Below, piece by piece: positions 54,875 to 64,000 of a DNA stretch of 64,000 nucleotides; positions within the stretch are counted from its first letter, which is position 1; every line of letters begins with the position of its first letter. A model generated the notes under the pieces. That model searched no databases. It saw only the letters and a list, made by a program, of their open reading frames with translations, and was not told the DNA's origin. The translations under genes and the position numbers were made by a program. The stretch spans positions 4,639,733 through 4,703,732 of the forward strand of contig NC_089175.1 in NCBI RefSeq assembly GCF_947507565.1, given 5' to 3'. The stretch comes from Oscarella lobularis. Taxonomy: Eukaryota; Porifera; Homoscleromorpha; Homosclerophorida; Oscarellidae.

Positions 54875-55144
54875 CTGAAAAATAAAGCAATTAGCGGACG
54901 ATCACGTTTTTCGCACGCGATGCCTAATTATAGGGGTTCAACAGCCGCGTTCAAATTTTTCGATTTGTCCGTTTTTAGGCAGCTATCATTTAGTAATGCG
55001 TTGATGTCTTTCAGCAGACTGTGTACACAGCTTTGATTCGTTACGGCTATCGCACACGCGCATATTGAAAGCGGCTCGAACAATGCTCGGACCACCCGCG
55101 GGCGGCGGCTCCCATGCAGGCCGGGTGTGAACACTGAGATCATA
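54875..55144. other. Border region left of the second duplication copy
   Basis: Sequence found only here in the window. It should hold the first exon of type 1b but shows no signal peptide. CCGCGGGCGGCGGC and GCAGGCCGGGTGTGAACA near the border have no equal elsewhere. Confidence 0.55.
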
Positions 55145-56499
55145 CACCATTCGTACGGCGACAGTGCGTTACCAGAGACAGGCCCATGCACAGCAGCTGC
55201 TGCCCGCAGCCCGCGGCCCGCAGCCCGCGGCCCGCGGTTACAAAATTAACCACAAAAAACACCGAAGTCCGGTGGGAAGATAAGTACGTTGCTTGCTCGA
55301 TCGAGTCTTACCCGCTCTAGTCGTTAGACTGGTAAATAGCAAATGGAGAACGGCGCGCTGCAGTGCGGAAAACGACATCCTTAAGTCTAGAAGTAGGAAG
55401 TTGGAAGTCGCTGGCTGCTGGCAAAGAGTCTGTTTAGCCGTTGCTGAGGAGTGTCCACCGTCTTGTGCTCAGACTTTGCGCTGCCAGGCTCTGTGCCCCT
55501 TTGCACTGGCCGTTTCTATTCGTTTTCCTTGACTGCTGTTGACTCACGTGATACCTGCCGGCCTCTAAACCAATCAGATAGGCTCCGCTGTACCAGAGCC
55601 ATATACAGAGACTGTAGACTGACTACTTCAGTCTCTTTACTGCCTTGATCGTGATATTAAAAATATTTGGAGCTATCATAATTTTTTAGCTCGAGTTTCT
55701 CTTATTTCGATCGACATAATGACTGTCCTTATATCTTTTAACCCGATATTTTTCATATCTCGTAGTCAAACACATTTTTTAGTTGCAAACGTTCTAAGCT
55801 CATCTCTATTATGACCCCATACCTGTGCTGGTGCCCAAGTAGGGGTCCCAATAACATTTTATTGCAAATCCTTTAGACTAACCTCCTTGTCTCAAGTCTT
55901 GCAGAGTCGATTGGTAATCCTTCGAAGCGTTCATTAGAATCATCTTCACGTCGCAACGATGTCCGCATTCTCTCATATACTAATAGCACTTAGCAGTTTG
56001 AATATGAGTAGCAGTTAGACTTAGGTAGACCTACTTTTCCAAGCTGTGGCCGACCTCCGCCGAGGAAGAGCAGAACAAACAAAAATCCAGGAGAATAGTA
56101 ACGCGCGCTCGTCCTGTGACATGACACTTCGCACTGATGAAGAGCTCTAGCTTTCTCCCTAGCTTTCGCAGTGTAGAAACGAGTCGATCAGGAAGGTGCT
56201 TCACCGTGAAAGGTCATTTTGTTTCCGCATTTCAGTTTCTATCGAAGGTCACATTTTCCGCATTCTTCTACTAACAGGAAAAATGAGGGAAACCCCCAGC
56301 GCGTCAGAGCATACTAATCCACTGGCGCGAAAATCTACAAAGACGGAAATAAGAAATAAACGAGTCTACCTACTTGACTCTCGAGTCTCGACCAAGGGCC
56401 GGGCCAAATTAAAAAAGAAAGGATTTTCTACATAGGATGTTATAAACTAACAGAAAAACCAACAGGAGAATCGTTGAGCATTCAGTTACAGTAGTTTGA
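55145..56499. other. Non-coding spacer, duplicate of 1-1,355
   Basis: Same content as in copy 1: a GC-rich 14-bp tandem repeat (about 55,202-55,238) and no supported gene. Confidence 0.6.
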
Positions 56500-59062
56500 T
56501 TAGACTGAGGAAAAAGATTGCACCGTCGAAGAATGCATAGCTTCTTGTGCAAAAACAACTTGGTCATCGTTCTTTGCCTTTGGATTAGTAGTACTTCTTG
56601 GCATTTTCATTTCGTTGTCAGCCTTGCTATTTCTGAAATTTGTGTTATAGCTTTCAAAGCTTGTTGCTGACTTTGGTTTGTTTGGCCGACTGTCGCTGCC
56701 TTCACTTTGAGAAGTGTGCACTTCCAATCTGCGTTGGATCAGGAGATGTTTGACTCTCTTTCGTTGAATACCACAAATGATTGCTATAAGTACTGCGACA
56801 ATTATAGTCAGACACACACAAACAGCAACGATGACACGATTCAGTGATGCAGCTGGCATGCCAGCAGTGGTAGAGGTACGAAAGACACCTACAAGAAATC
56901 AATTGGGTACTAAAGTAGTTCAAGTCAAACATATTCTACCTGATGTAGTAGAAGCAGTAGCTGAGACCGTTTCAGGTAGACTCGCATTCGAAGAAAAAAG
57001 CAATGACGTCAGGTCTGAAACGTCAACTCGAATTACATTAGACTTTTCAGAAAAATTGCGATTGTTGTGAGCCCTGACAAAGAACTCCGTCGTTGCAACG
57101 TTCGGTAATGCAATTATAGCAGAATGTCGTAAGCCGTCCACTGCGCGACTCGACCATTGACCGCCATTGCCTGATCTATAATATAACCAATAATCAATAA
57201 TTCGACTGTTGCCGTTGAAAGGAGAGGTCCAATTGAATTCGGCAATCGCACGCCCATTCTCAAGTTTCACTCCTTGGAGGGAAAGTCGAGGAGCATCAGG
57301 TGGACCTGGAAGCGGACATGTCTGGTTAGCGAAACACCTGAAGCGCTCTGGACCCTTTACCTCTAACAGTCACAACGACTCTTTGAAAAAGTGTGGCCAT
57401 CGGTGCAAATAGGCGACTTCTAACGTTGCATTCGTACGTATTGCTTAGGTTATACGTTGCTTGGCGTATAGTCATCTGTCCATTGGTTGCGAGAGTGAGA
57501 TGTTTGGTCGATGTCAGCCATTTTCCGTTGCGACTCCAAACAATCGTTTCTGATTGCAACGACTGGTTGGCTTTACACTGAATTTCGGCGTTTTCTCCGA
57601 CCGGAATCGTTTTGTACACGTCCTGAGAATAAAACGGAACAGCTTCCCCGTCTAAAAACACCACCACAATTCAATTTCCTTTGTATATGTAGTATGTAGT
57701 TTTGCTGAATCGCTGCTTTACCTACAACCTTGATTTCAGCTTCTTTTGATTCTATAAAAGTGCTTGTGCAGCTGTAGTTAGCCAAGCACGCGTACTTCCC
57801 GGCGTCGCTTTTGACAGAATTTTCAATAATTAGTGTACCTTCTTCATAGTCAACTTGATATCGCTTGCCAAGCTCCTCGACCGATATTCCATCCTTTTTC
57901 CAATAGATCAGAGCGGGTGGCACGGCGCTGACGTTGCAGAATAGATGGATGTCGTACTGCTCAAGAAAAGATCCGTTCCGAGGACCTTCTAGTATAACAG
58001 GTGGATCTACAGAAGGAAATTGTACTAATAAATTAAATAGCTTATGTATTTGAAAGTCCGCACGTTCAACTTCGAGCACTTGCGTTGCTGATGACGCTAA
58101 TGAGCTGTACTGGTTGACGGCTTTGCACGTATATTGGCCGGCGTTCGACAAAGCTACTCGGGAGATAACTAGTCGTTCATTTGCATTGCCACTGATTTGA
58201 TAGCCAGCCTGATTTTGAATTTCCACTTCACTGAACCACCATAACACGTGAGTAAAATCTTTTCCAAAGCAACTGAGAGTGACAGTCGATCCTTTGCAGG
58301 CGAACGTTGTTGCATTCGACGGGTTAATGGTGGGCTTAGCTATGTAAGCATAAAATTATTGCCAGACTAGTTGTACCTTCTAAGTTTAACCTAGTACACG
58401 AAGAGACTTTGAATTGCTTTCATATATCTTTTTATCAGCACCCTGCGCTATGCACTGATATGACCCCGCATCAGTGGCATCAACGGAGTCAATATCAAGC
58501 TCAGACATGTCTGACGTGAATTCATAGTGAAAATCGGCTAAATCAATAGTGACGTCATCTTTTTTCCATTTGACTACGGTTAGTGAGTCTGTCACAGCAC
58601 AGATAAACGACGCGTGATTGTTTATTGGAACATCCTGAAGGGACAACAGCTTCAGATTGAGATTTGCTTCTGCTTAAAAGAGAAAGAGTCAACGGTGAGC
58701 TGAGCAGAGCTATAAACAAATTTGAAGAGCTATAAAAAATTATTTATAGAGCTTGGTAGCTATTTGCATGTGACGCAATGGAGACCACACGCCAAGTAAA
58801 TGAGTAAGAGTCGAGTCGTTTGAAACCCACCCACAGCAGCAGCGTTCAGGGTTCACTCTGACAGCTTAAGTCGTGCTTATATAAAGTCGCGGTTTTCTGA
58901 CCAGAGTGGTGAGAAAAATTACGGATTGCACTTATTGAAATCGGCCTGCACTACTGAGAGAGGACCCCACGTTCATGCGCAGGTCTCACCACCAGCCATT
59001 GCAGACGTCGTTAGACTGGCAAACAGGAGTTGCAGAAGAAGAGAGCACTGAAACACGGTCAT
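56500..59062 (-). CDS. Type 1a receptor, duplicate
   Basis: Identical by eye to the gene at 1,356-3,918: signal peptide exon from ATG at 59,062, four Ig domains, FN3, membrane helix, Ser-rich tail. No base change was noticed, so it either encodes the same protein or is the same gene assembled twice. Confidence 0.85.
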
Positions 59063-60331
59063 AGACACCCTCACACAGAAGTTGAAATTGATGGTAAACG
59101 GGATCATAGCAGGCACCCAGCTGATCGAGAAACTGCGAGAACCCACGTACTGTTGACGGGAACGATTTTCAGTATCGTCTGCACAAACAGGATTCTGATC
59201 AGCTGTTTGCCAGCGTGCGTCCAGGGCGCGTCCTGGGCAACGATAAACATAAACATAAACATTACAGTCTGACTTACCCAGCTTCTCCTTTGAATTTTGT
59301 ATGCTGTATGGCACCGCGCACCTGTTGGGCGAGAGCTGGAGAAAAGCAAGACAAAAAACAGTACAGTACTTGTATGAGTAATGGGTTTCCCCCCTGAGTC
59401 AATCCCTCTCCCCCTCCCGATTAATGCCAAAAGCCAAAATGAAATGGAAACAAGTAACACCTGTGCTAATTTTCAGACACAGAAACGACGAGATGTATCA
59501 AAAGGAGCGCGACATCCTTCAGAACAAAAGGTTCAGCATGGCGATCTAACTCACCCTTTCTGCCTGAAGGACCCCCGCAAAACCGTTAGCGTAGGTGCTC
59601 CTCTCACTTTAACCTCAACGTTTGCTTATGATGTCCACTACCGGTTTAAGGCTGCAACAAGGAGTTCTCTCTTACCTCTAAAACAACGGGTCACCGCCTG
59701 TGCCGTGCAAGGCGTGCAAGCCGCAAGAGATAATCCGGGATCCTACTTTCGCTTTGCTTATTGAGCAAAAATCATTAAATTTGACAAAGCCAATCGGCAA
59801 ATCGTAGTAAGATTCAAAAAATTGATTTGGTTGGCCTATATAAACAGACTGCTCCAAAAATTGACGAAATTGTTGTACTTGATTCTCGTTTTCAAAGGTG
59901 TTAGCTTTTCCCCCACATTCTACCTTGTTTAATCAATTTAATTAATTGCTGCAGGGCGAAACAGGCATGCAAGACCCAAAAGGTAAAACAATACAGGTAA
60001 TCAAAGTACATCACTGTTTGCCTTGTATACGTGATACACGTGATTCAATTACGGAAAAATTGTACCCACAGGGCCAAGAGGAATTGACAGAATTCCTGTA
60101 ATACGTCAAATCGCGCTTTGCATTCATTGGGTGTAACAAAAGAACGAATACAGTTATACTGTACTGGTAAATCGTGTGAGAAAAAAATTGATAGCAAGAA
60201 CATTCGTTCTTTAGGAACTTCTCTCTTCTCTCAAATTTCAAGTTGATCCATGTGCTTTGCACGACTGTCCAGCTGGCTTGCAGCTCCTAGCAAATGCTTC
60301 AGCAAGCGCTCCGCCTCGCAGTTGATTTTGC
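59063..60331. other. Spacer, duplicate of 3,919-5,187
   Basis: Contains the second copy of the collagen-gene relic at about 59,929-60,134 and the 3' flank of the type 2a duplicate. No other gene. Confidence 0.55.
59929..60134 (+). pseudogene. Collagen-TNF relic, duplicate
   Basis: Same as 4,785-4,990. Being included in the block shows that the relic predates the large duplication. Confidence 0.7.
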
Positions 60332-63074
60332 TCATTTCCTAGGGTCTTTTATCCAAAGCAGCCCCTTTCCTTGGTAGTGCTTTTTAAGGAGGCCTCTGAT
60401 AGCTACAACATCGTTCGTACGTTTCACCCTTTTACTAAAGTAGTTGACCAGATGACTCCCCCAGCCAGTTTTTCCATTCAAATTATGGTCAGCCGGAATG
60501 AGCTTGAGATGAACAAGTTCATGTAAGAAAGCAGGCTTTGCTTCACACTTATTGAGATCTTCCTTGAGGTGATGTGCTCCATCGCCAAAGTAGTCGTTGA
60601 AAACGGCAATCTCCCTGTCAGAGTCAGAGACACAATGCTCTGGCAATGACAGCCGTGAAACGGTATCAGGATCGACGACAGCCACTTCACCATTTCCTTC
60701 TATAAAATTTCTTCTTAGCTCACTGTCAGCGTGATCTGCAAAAAGCAATCGTTAATTAGCACGTGCATTTTATGTGCACTGCAAATTCAGCAAAATAAAA
60801 CGTTACCTTCCCCTTTCTGTTTGGCTTTCAGACACGAAAAGCGGCGAACAAGTTTTTCGACTAGGTCAGCGCGTTCAATGTAAACAAGAGCGCTGTGTAG
60901 TTCATAAATGTAATCTTTCTTCGGATTTTCTTTGATCCACTTTCGCCGACATTGTGACGTCGCCGACAAACATCGGTCACCGACGTTACTCACCGTCCGA
61001 TTTTCTGCCTTGGCTTGGTCAATAAAGGAGTCATCTAGTTCCATTGCGCGAAAGACCATCTCCCACGTCAAGCAAACTATTGAGTCGGCGTCCTCAAAGG
61101 CTAGTTTAAACAAAGACTACTACAAATCCTTAACAATTCACGCTACGTATCACCTTTAAGTTTATCGCCCTCCACAAATGGGGCCCTAGTAGACTCTAGA
61201 TAAAAGAAAACCCTATAAGTATTTGGCTGATAGAAGACGTCATTGCTACACCTGACCTTCAGGCTTAGGGACACTTGGATCCTGCACCGGCAGCACAGGT
61301 TGCTGATTTTGAGGATGTGATTTTCTGTACAAGTACCAGAAGCAGCGGCAAAAGCAGAAGCACCGGAAAAACCAGAAGAACCAGCGCCAGAAGTAAAGTA
61401 TCAGTAGTATTGCTGCCAAACTAGCACCAACCACAATTCCACTGACGACTAGAAGATCGTCAATAATTAAAAAGAACACTTTTCACTCGAGTGCCTACCC
61501 TTATGAGTTTCATCGGCGAAAGTGGTCTCAGTAGTGTTAGGCGCTGCGGATGCACAGGCTCATAAAATCTTATCGAGAAGCTAGATAACGAGTCTCAACT
61601 TACTGGGACAGAGGAGATGGTTATTGTCACACCACGAAACAACAACGGGACACTGTATTGGAACAGGATTCTTTCTCCTGTGAGACTCCGTCTTGTTGAA
61701 ACGGAAAAGAAAAAAGTCTGTATCGGTGCCGTTTCTTTGTCTGATCTCAACGTCAAAATCAGGGTGACACACATAAGTGTTCTGGTACACGCAGACGGGC
61801 AATTCTCTCCCGTTAATGTAAGCGTAGATTCTTTCATCTGCAGAGTCTCTAAAGAAGGGAATTGATTCTAAAAAAGTATGTCATTATTTTATTTATTTAT
61901 TTATTTATTTATTCCGAATGCGTTGACTTACTATCAGAATCTAGACTTGTCTGAATCGTCGTTGACATCATGCTACTTTCTGTTCCGTTTCCAACAGCCA
62001 CAACGGCCACTGGAAACTCGTCGCAACTATCGAGGCCGTCAATGACAACGTTCGGCTTGGAGACATTTCTCGTTGAACCTCTCCATTCAACTCTATAATA
62101 AATGACGCGATCGTATTGATGCTTTGGATCCGATGGCTCAAGTGTGAAGCTGAGCTCGACGTAACCCTTTCCCTCACTTTTTTTGCTGATTCGAACACTG
62201 TTTGGTCTTCCTGTAAGAAAAGTCAATTTGGAAGAAAAATTCTATTCGCGCGCCTTTCTACGCTCATACTTATGATTCGAACTTTGACGAAATCAGATCG
62301 AAACTTCGAGTCAGTGTTCAGCAAATTTCCCCGGCCTTCGACGTAGAAGTACCCCTCGTCGAATCGAGACACATTGGACAGTTTCAATACCACTGTCTTA
62401 TTTGTGAAAATGGCTTCATCTAGTCGCGATCCGGGAAAGACTTGGCTTGTTTCATTGTGAATCACCCTTAGCGTCACGCTGTTGGCTTCATAGAAGACAG
62501 TTACCGTGAGATACAGAGACGAATCTTCGTAAAGGACTATATTCAAGAGTCCGTCTATCTTTATTGCCGGATTCCCTGAAAGAAATAAGATTATAACGTC
62601 ACTATTATCTATTACGTTTTCTTACGAGTTATGACATAAATGACAGCGGCATTACTTTCCCTAAAGCTCCTTGGCTGACACGTATAGCTGCCGTTGTGAC
62701 TTCGATCGGCTACACTAATCTTCAGCTTCTGCTTCGTCACGTACTCGGATCCAGTTTTCACAATGAAAGCAAACCGCGAATCATCGATGACGTTTCCGTT
62801 GAAACGATAGACGACGGCCATCGGGTCGAACTTCTGCCCATCTGAAGCTTCACACGTGAGTTCGACGTACGCTCCTAATTCTACAGCTCTACTTGACTTT
62901 AGAAGGGATTGCGATTGACCTAAATATTGGGTTTGGGCTATGTCGAAGCTCTAAAACTCTCCGCGGCATCGCACCTTCCCCGCGAACGATTAGGAGGAGA
63001 ACGAGAAAGAATATTGAAGACGGTAAATGACGCCACGATTCGAGTCGCGAGTCGTTTCGGCCGTGAGGTAACAT
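60332..63074 (-). CDS. Type 2a receptor, duplicate
   Basis: Identical by eye to 5,188-7,930: signal peptide, two Ig-like domains, FN3, Cys module, membrane segment, Death domain and CARD-like domain. Together with the first copy, these are the only two genes in the window carrying both death-fold domains. Confidence 0.85.
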
Positions 63075-63497
63075 TCTACGAAAACGAGTCAAAGAAAAGG
63101 GTCGCTGGGTCTTACAAATTCGATTGGCGTCATTTCGAATCTCATGTTTAGCCACGGATAAGTTCAAGTTACATGAAGGGGCGTGAGAACTTTCGGAGGT
63201 GTCTGGGACGACGTGCGAACGACGCGTGGGTAACAGAAACTCACCTGCGGCGAACGAAAGAGGAGGAGAAATTCAGAGAATCGTGCGAACTGCGCCACAG
63301 CCTGCTTGCTAGCTAACGTGCGCCGATCGCATCGCTTCGAGAAGCTTCGAGACGCTTCGAGTACTGTACCGAAATATGCAAATACAGCAAATCTATAAAA
63401 AAAACAGCTAGCGGAGACCTGACTGCAAACAGTGGAGGGCTGAAGCCTAAAAAACGACATAAATAAAAAGCGGAAGTTACACCATAGATAAAAAGTT

Positions 63498-63545
63498 CGT
63501 GTAACCATAGATATAAAACGTACGTTTTATATCTATGGTTACACG
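63498..63545. repeat. 48-bp palindrome, duplicate
   Basis: Exact copy of 8,354-8,401. An unaltered perfect palindrome in both copies is notable because such sequences tend to be unstable. Confidence 0.95.
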
Positions 63546-63551
63546 TCGCTT

Positions 63552-64000
63552 TCAGACGAGTTTGGAGGAAGAAACGATGTTTGACTGGTTTGGCTCAGAA
63601 ACGCTCTTCTTGTCAGGAGAAGGAGGAAAGACGTCCTCATCACCGTAACCACGTGGCGGTAGAACCTCTTCTGGTACAGTCGTCAGTGGGCTGTCTAAAG
63701 ATCCTGACTGCTTATTACCACGGAAAATGAGACGCTCTTGAGATCCCCTTCTGCAAGCAATGTGCTCAAAATGTATCAAAAATTGATATTCGTATTCGCT
63801 AACCTCGAGATGCTGTCACTGCTGCTTTTTTCTTGACAGTTTGCTTTATCTGTCACAATGCGTTTCTTGCGGCAAAAGCAGCAGCAGCAGACAGACACCA
63901 GTCCAATTATTACTACCGCCCCGGAGATACTACTGGCAAGGATAATCACCAATAAATTCACGTCAGCGGCCGCGGAAGAGGTTGTGACCGTTGTCACAGC
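63552..64000 (-). CDS. Type 1c receptor C-terminus, duplicate, cut by window end
   Basis: Copy of the 8,408-8,856 part: tail exon (CRRGSQERL, PPSPDKKS) and the membrane exon (LLVIILASSISGAVVIIGLV, CCCCFCRKKR). The rest lies outside the window and could supply the part hidden by the N gap in copy 1. Confidence 0.75.

Larger units (their letters stand above)
55145..64000. repeat. Segmental duplication, copy 2
   Basis: Direct copy of 1-8,856. All exons, introns, the palindrome (63,498-63,545), the collagen relic (about 59,929-60,134), the GC tandem repeat and the ATTT run near 61,890 recur at the same spacing. It is cut by the window end within the type 1c receptor. Confidence 0.95.

Noticed and set aside
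1-64000. Retroelements or other virus-like elements, LINEs, or transposase genes
   Set aside because: No reverse transcriptase, integrase, capsid, envelope or transposase motif was seen in any frame, and no long terminal repeats. The only mobile-looking pieces are non-coding.
55145-64000. Treating the second block as an independent set of new genes
   Set aside because: It is identical to 1-8,856 as far as I can see, so it adds no new gene types and may be an assembly duplicate.

Overview
This is nuclear DNA from an animal. Genes carry many short GT-AG introns (about 45-100 bp) and families typical of animals occur: a class A GPCR, Ig/FN3 receptors with death-fold tails, a collagen-TNF protein, ZU5-death-domain proteins and the zinc-finger factor HINFP. 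The very short introns, dense packing and family mix suggest an early-branching animal, most plausibly a sponge, but no species can be named from the sequence alone. No prokaryotic feature and no retrovirus-like element was seen.

Almost everything here is a product of local duplication. (a) 1-9,039 and 47,008-64,000 hold a minus-strand array of membrane receptors of two kinds. Type 1 is four Ig domains, one FN3, a membrane segment and a short tail. Type 2 is two Ig-like domains, one FN3, then a stalk or a cysteine module, a membrane segment, and a Death domain and/or a CARD-like domain. Bases 1-8,856 recur at 55,145-64,000 (offset 55,144) with no difference noticed. (b) 9,040-9,239 is a 200-N gap, followed by two damaged GPCR copies (9,240-11,045), an unclassified single-pass membrane protein (12,010-13,484) and another likely membrane protein on the minus strand (13,869-14,863). 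(c) 15,976-29,487 holds three copies of a head-to-head HINFP/acylphosphatase pair. The first is whole, the second is decayed in both genes, and the third keeps only the acylphosphatase. Two ZU5-Death genes and a broken phosphorylase-superfamily gene lie between them. (d) 29,997-32,857 holds two YHYH-domain genes with a C-terminal hydrophobic anchor. (e) 33,139-46,045 holds six short-chain dehydrogenase/reductase (SDR) genes made by block duplication; four look whole, one is decayed and one is a mosaic. A collagen-TNF gene lies between SDR5 and SDR6, and a truncated copy follows SDR6.

Biologically the window looks like a rapidly evolving death-fold signalling locus. It has surface receptors with Death and CARD-like tails, cytosolic ZU5-Death adaptors, a phosphorylase-like protein and a secreted or shed TNF-family ligand with a collagen stalk, interleaved with unrelated housekeeping genes (HINFP, acylphosphatase, SDRs). 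That these parts work together is inference from domains and proximity.

Exon boundaries given below were read by eye from GT/AG sites, reading phase and paralog comparison. Several frame breaks fall in homopolymer runs and differ between copies, so part of the apparent decay may be sequence error.
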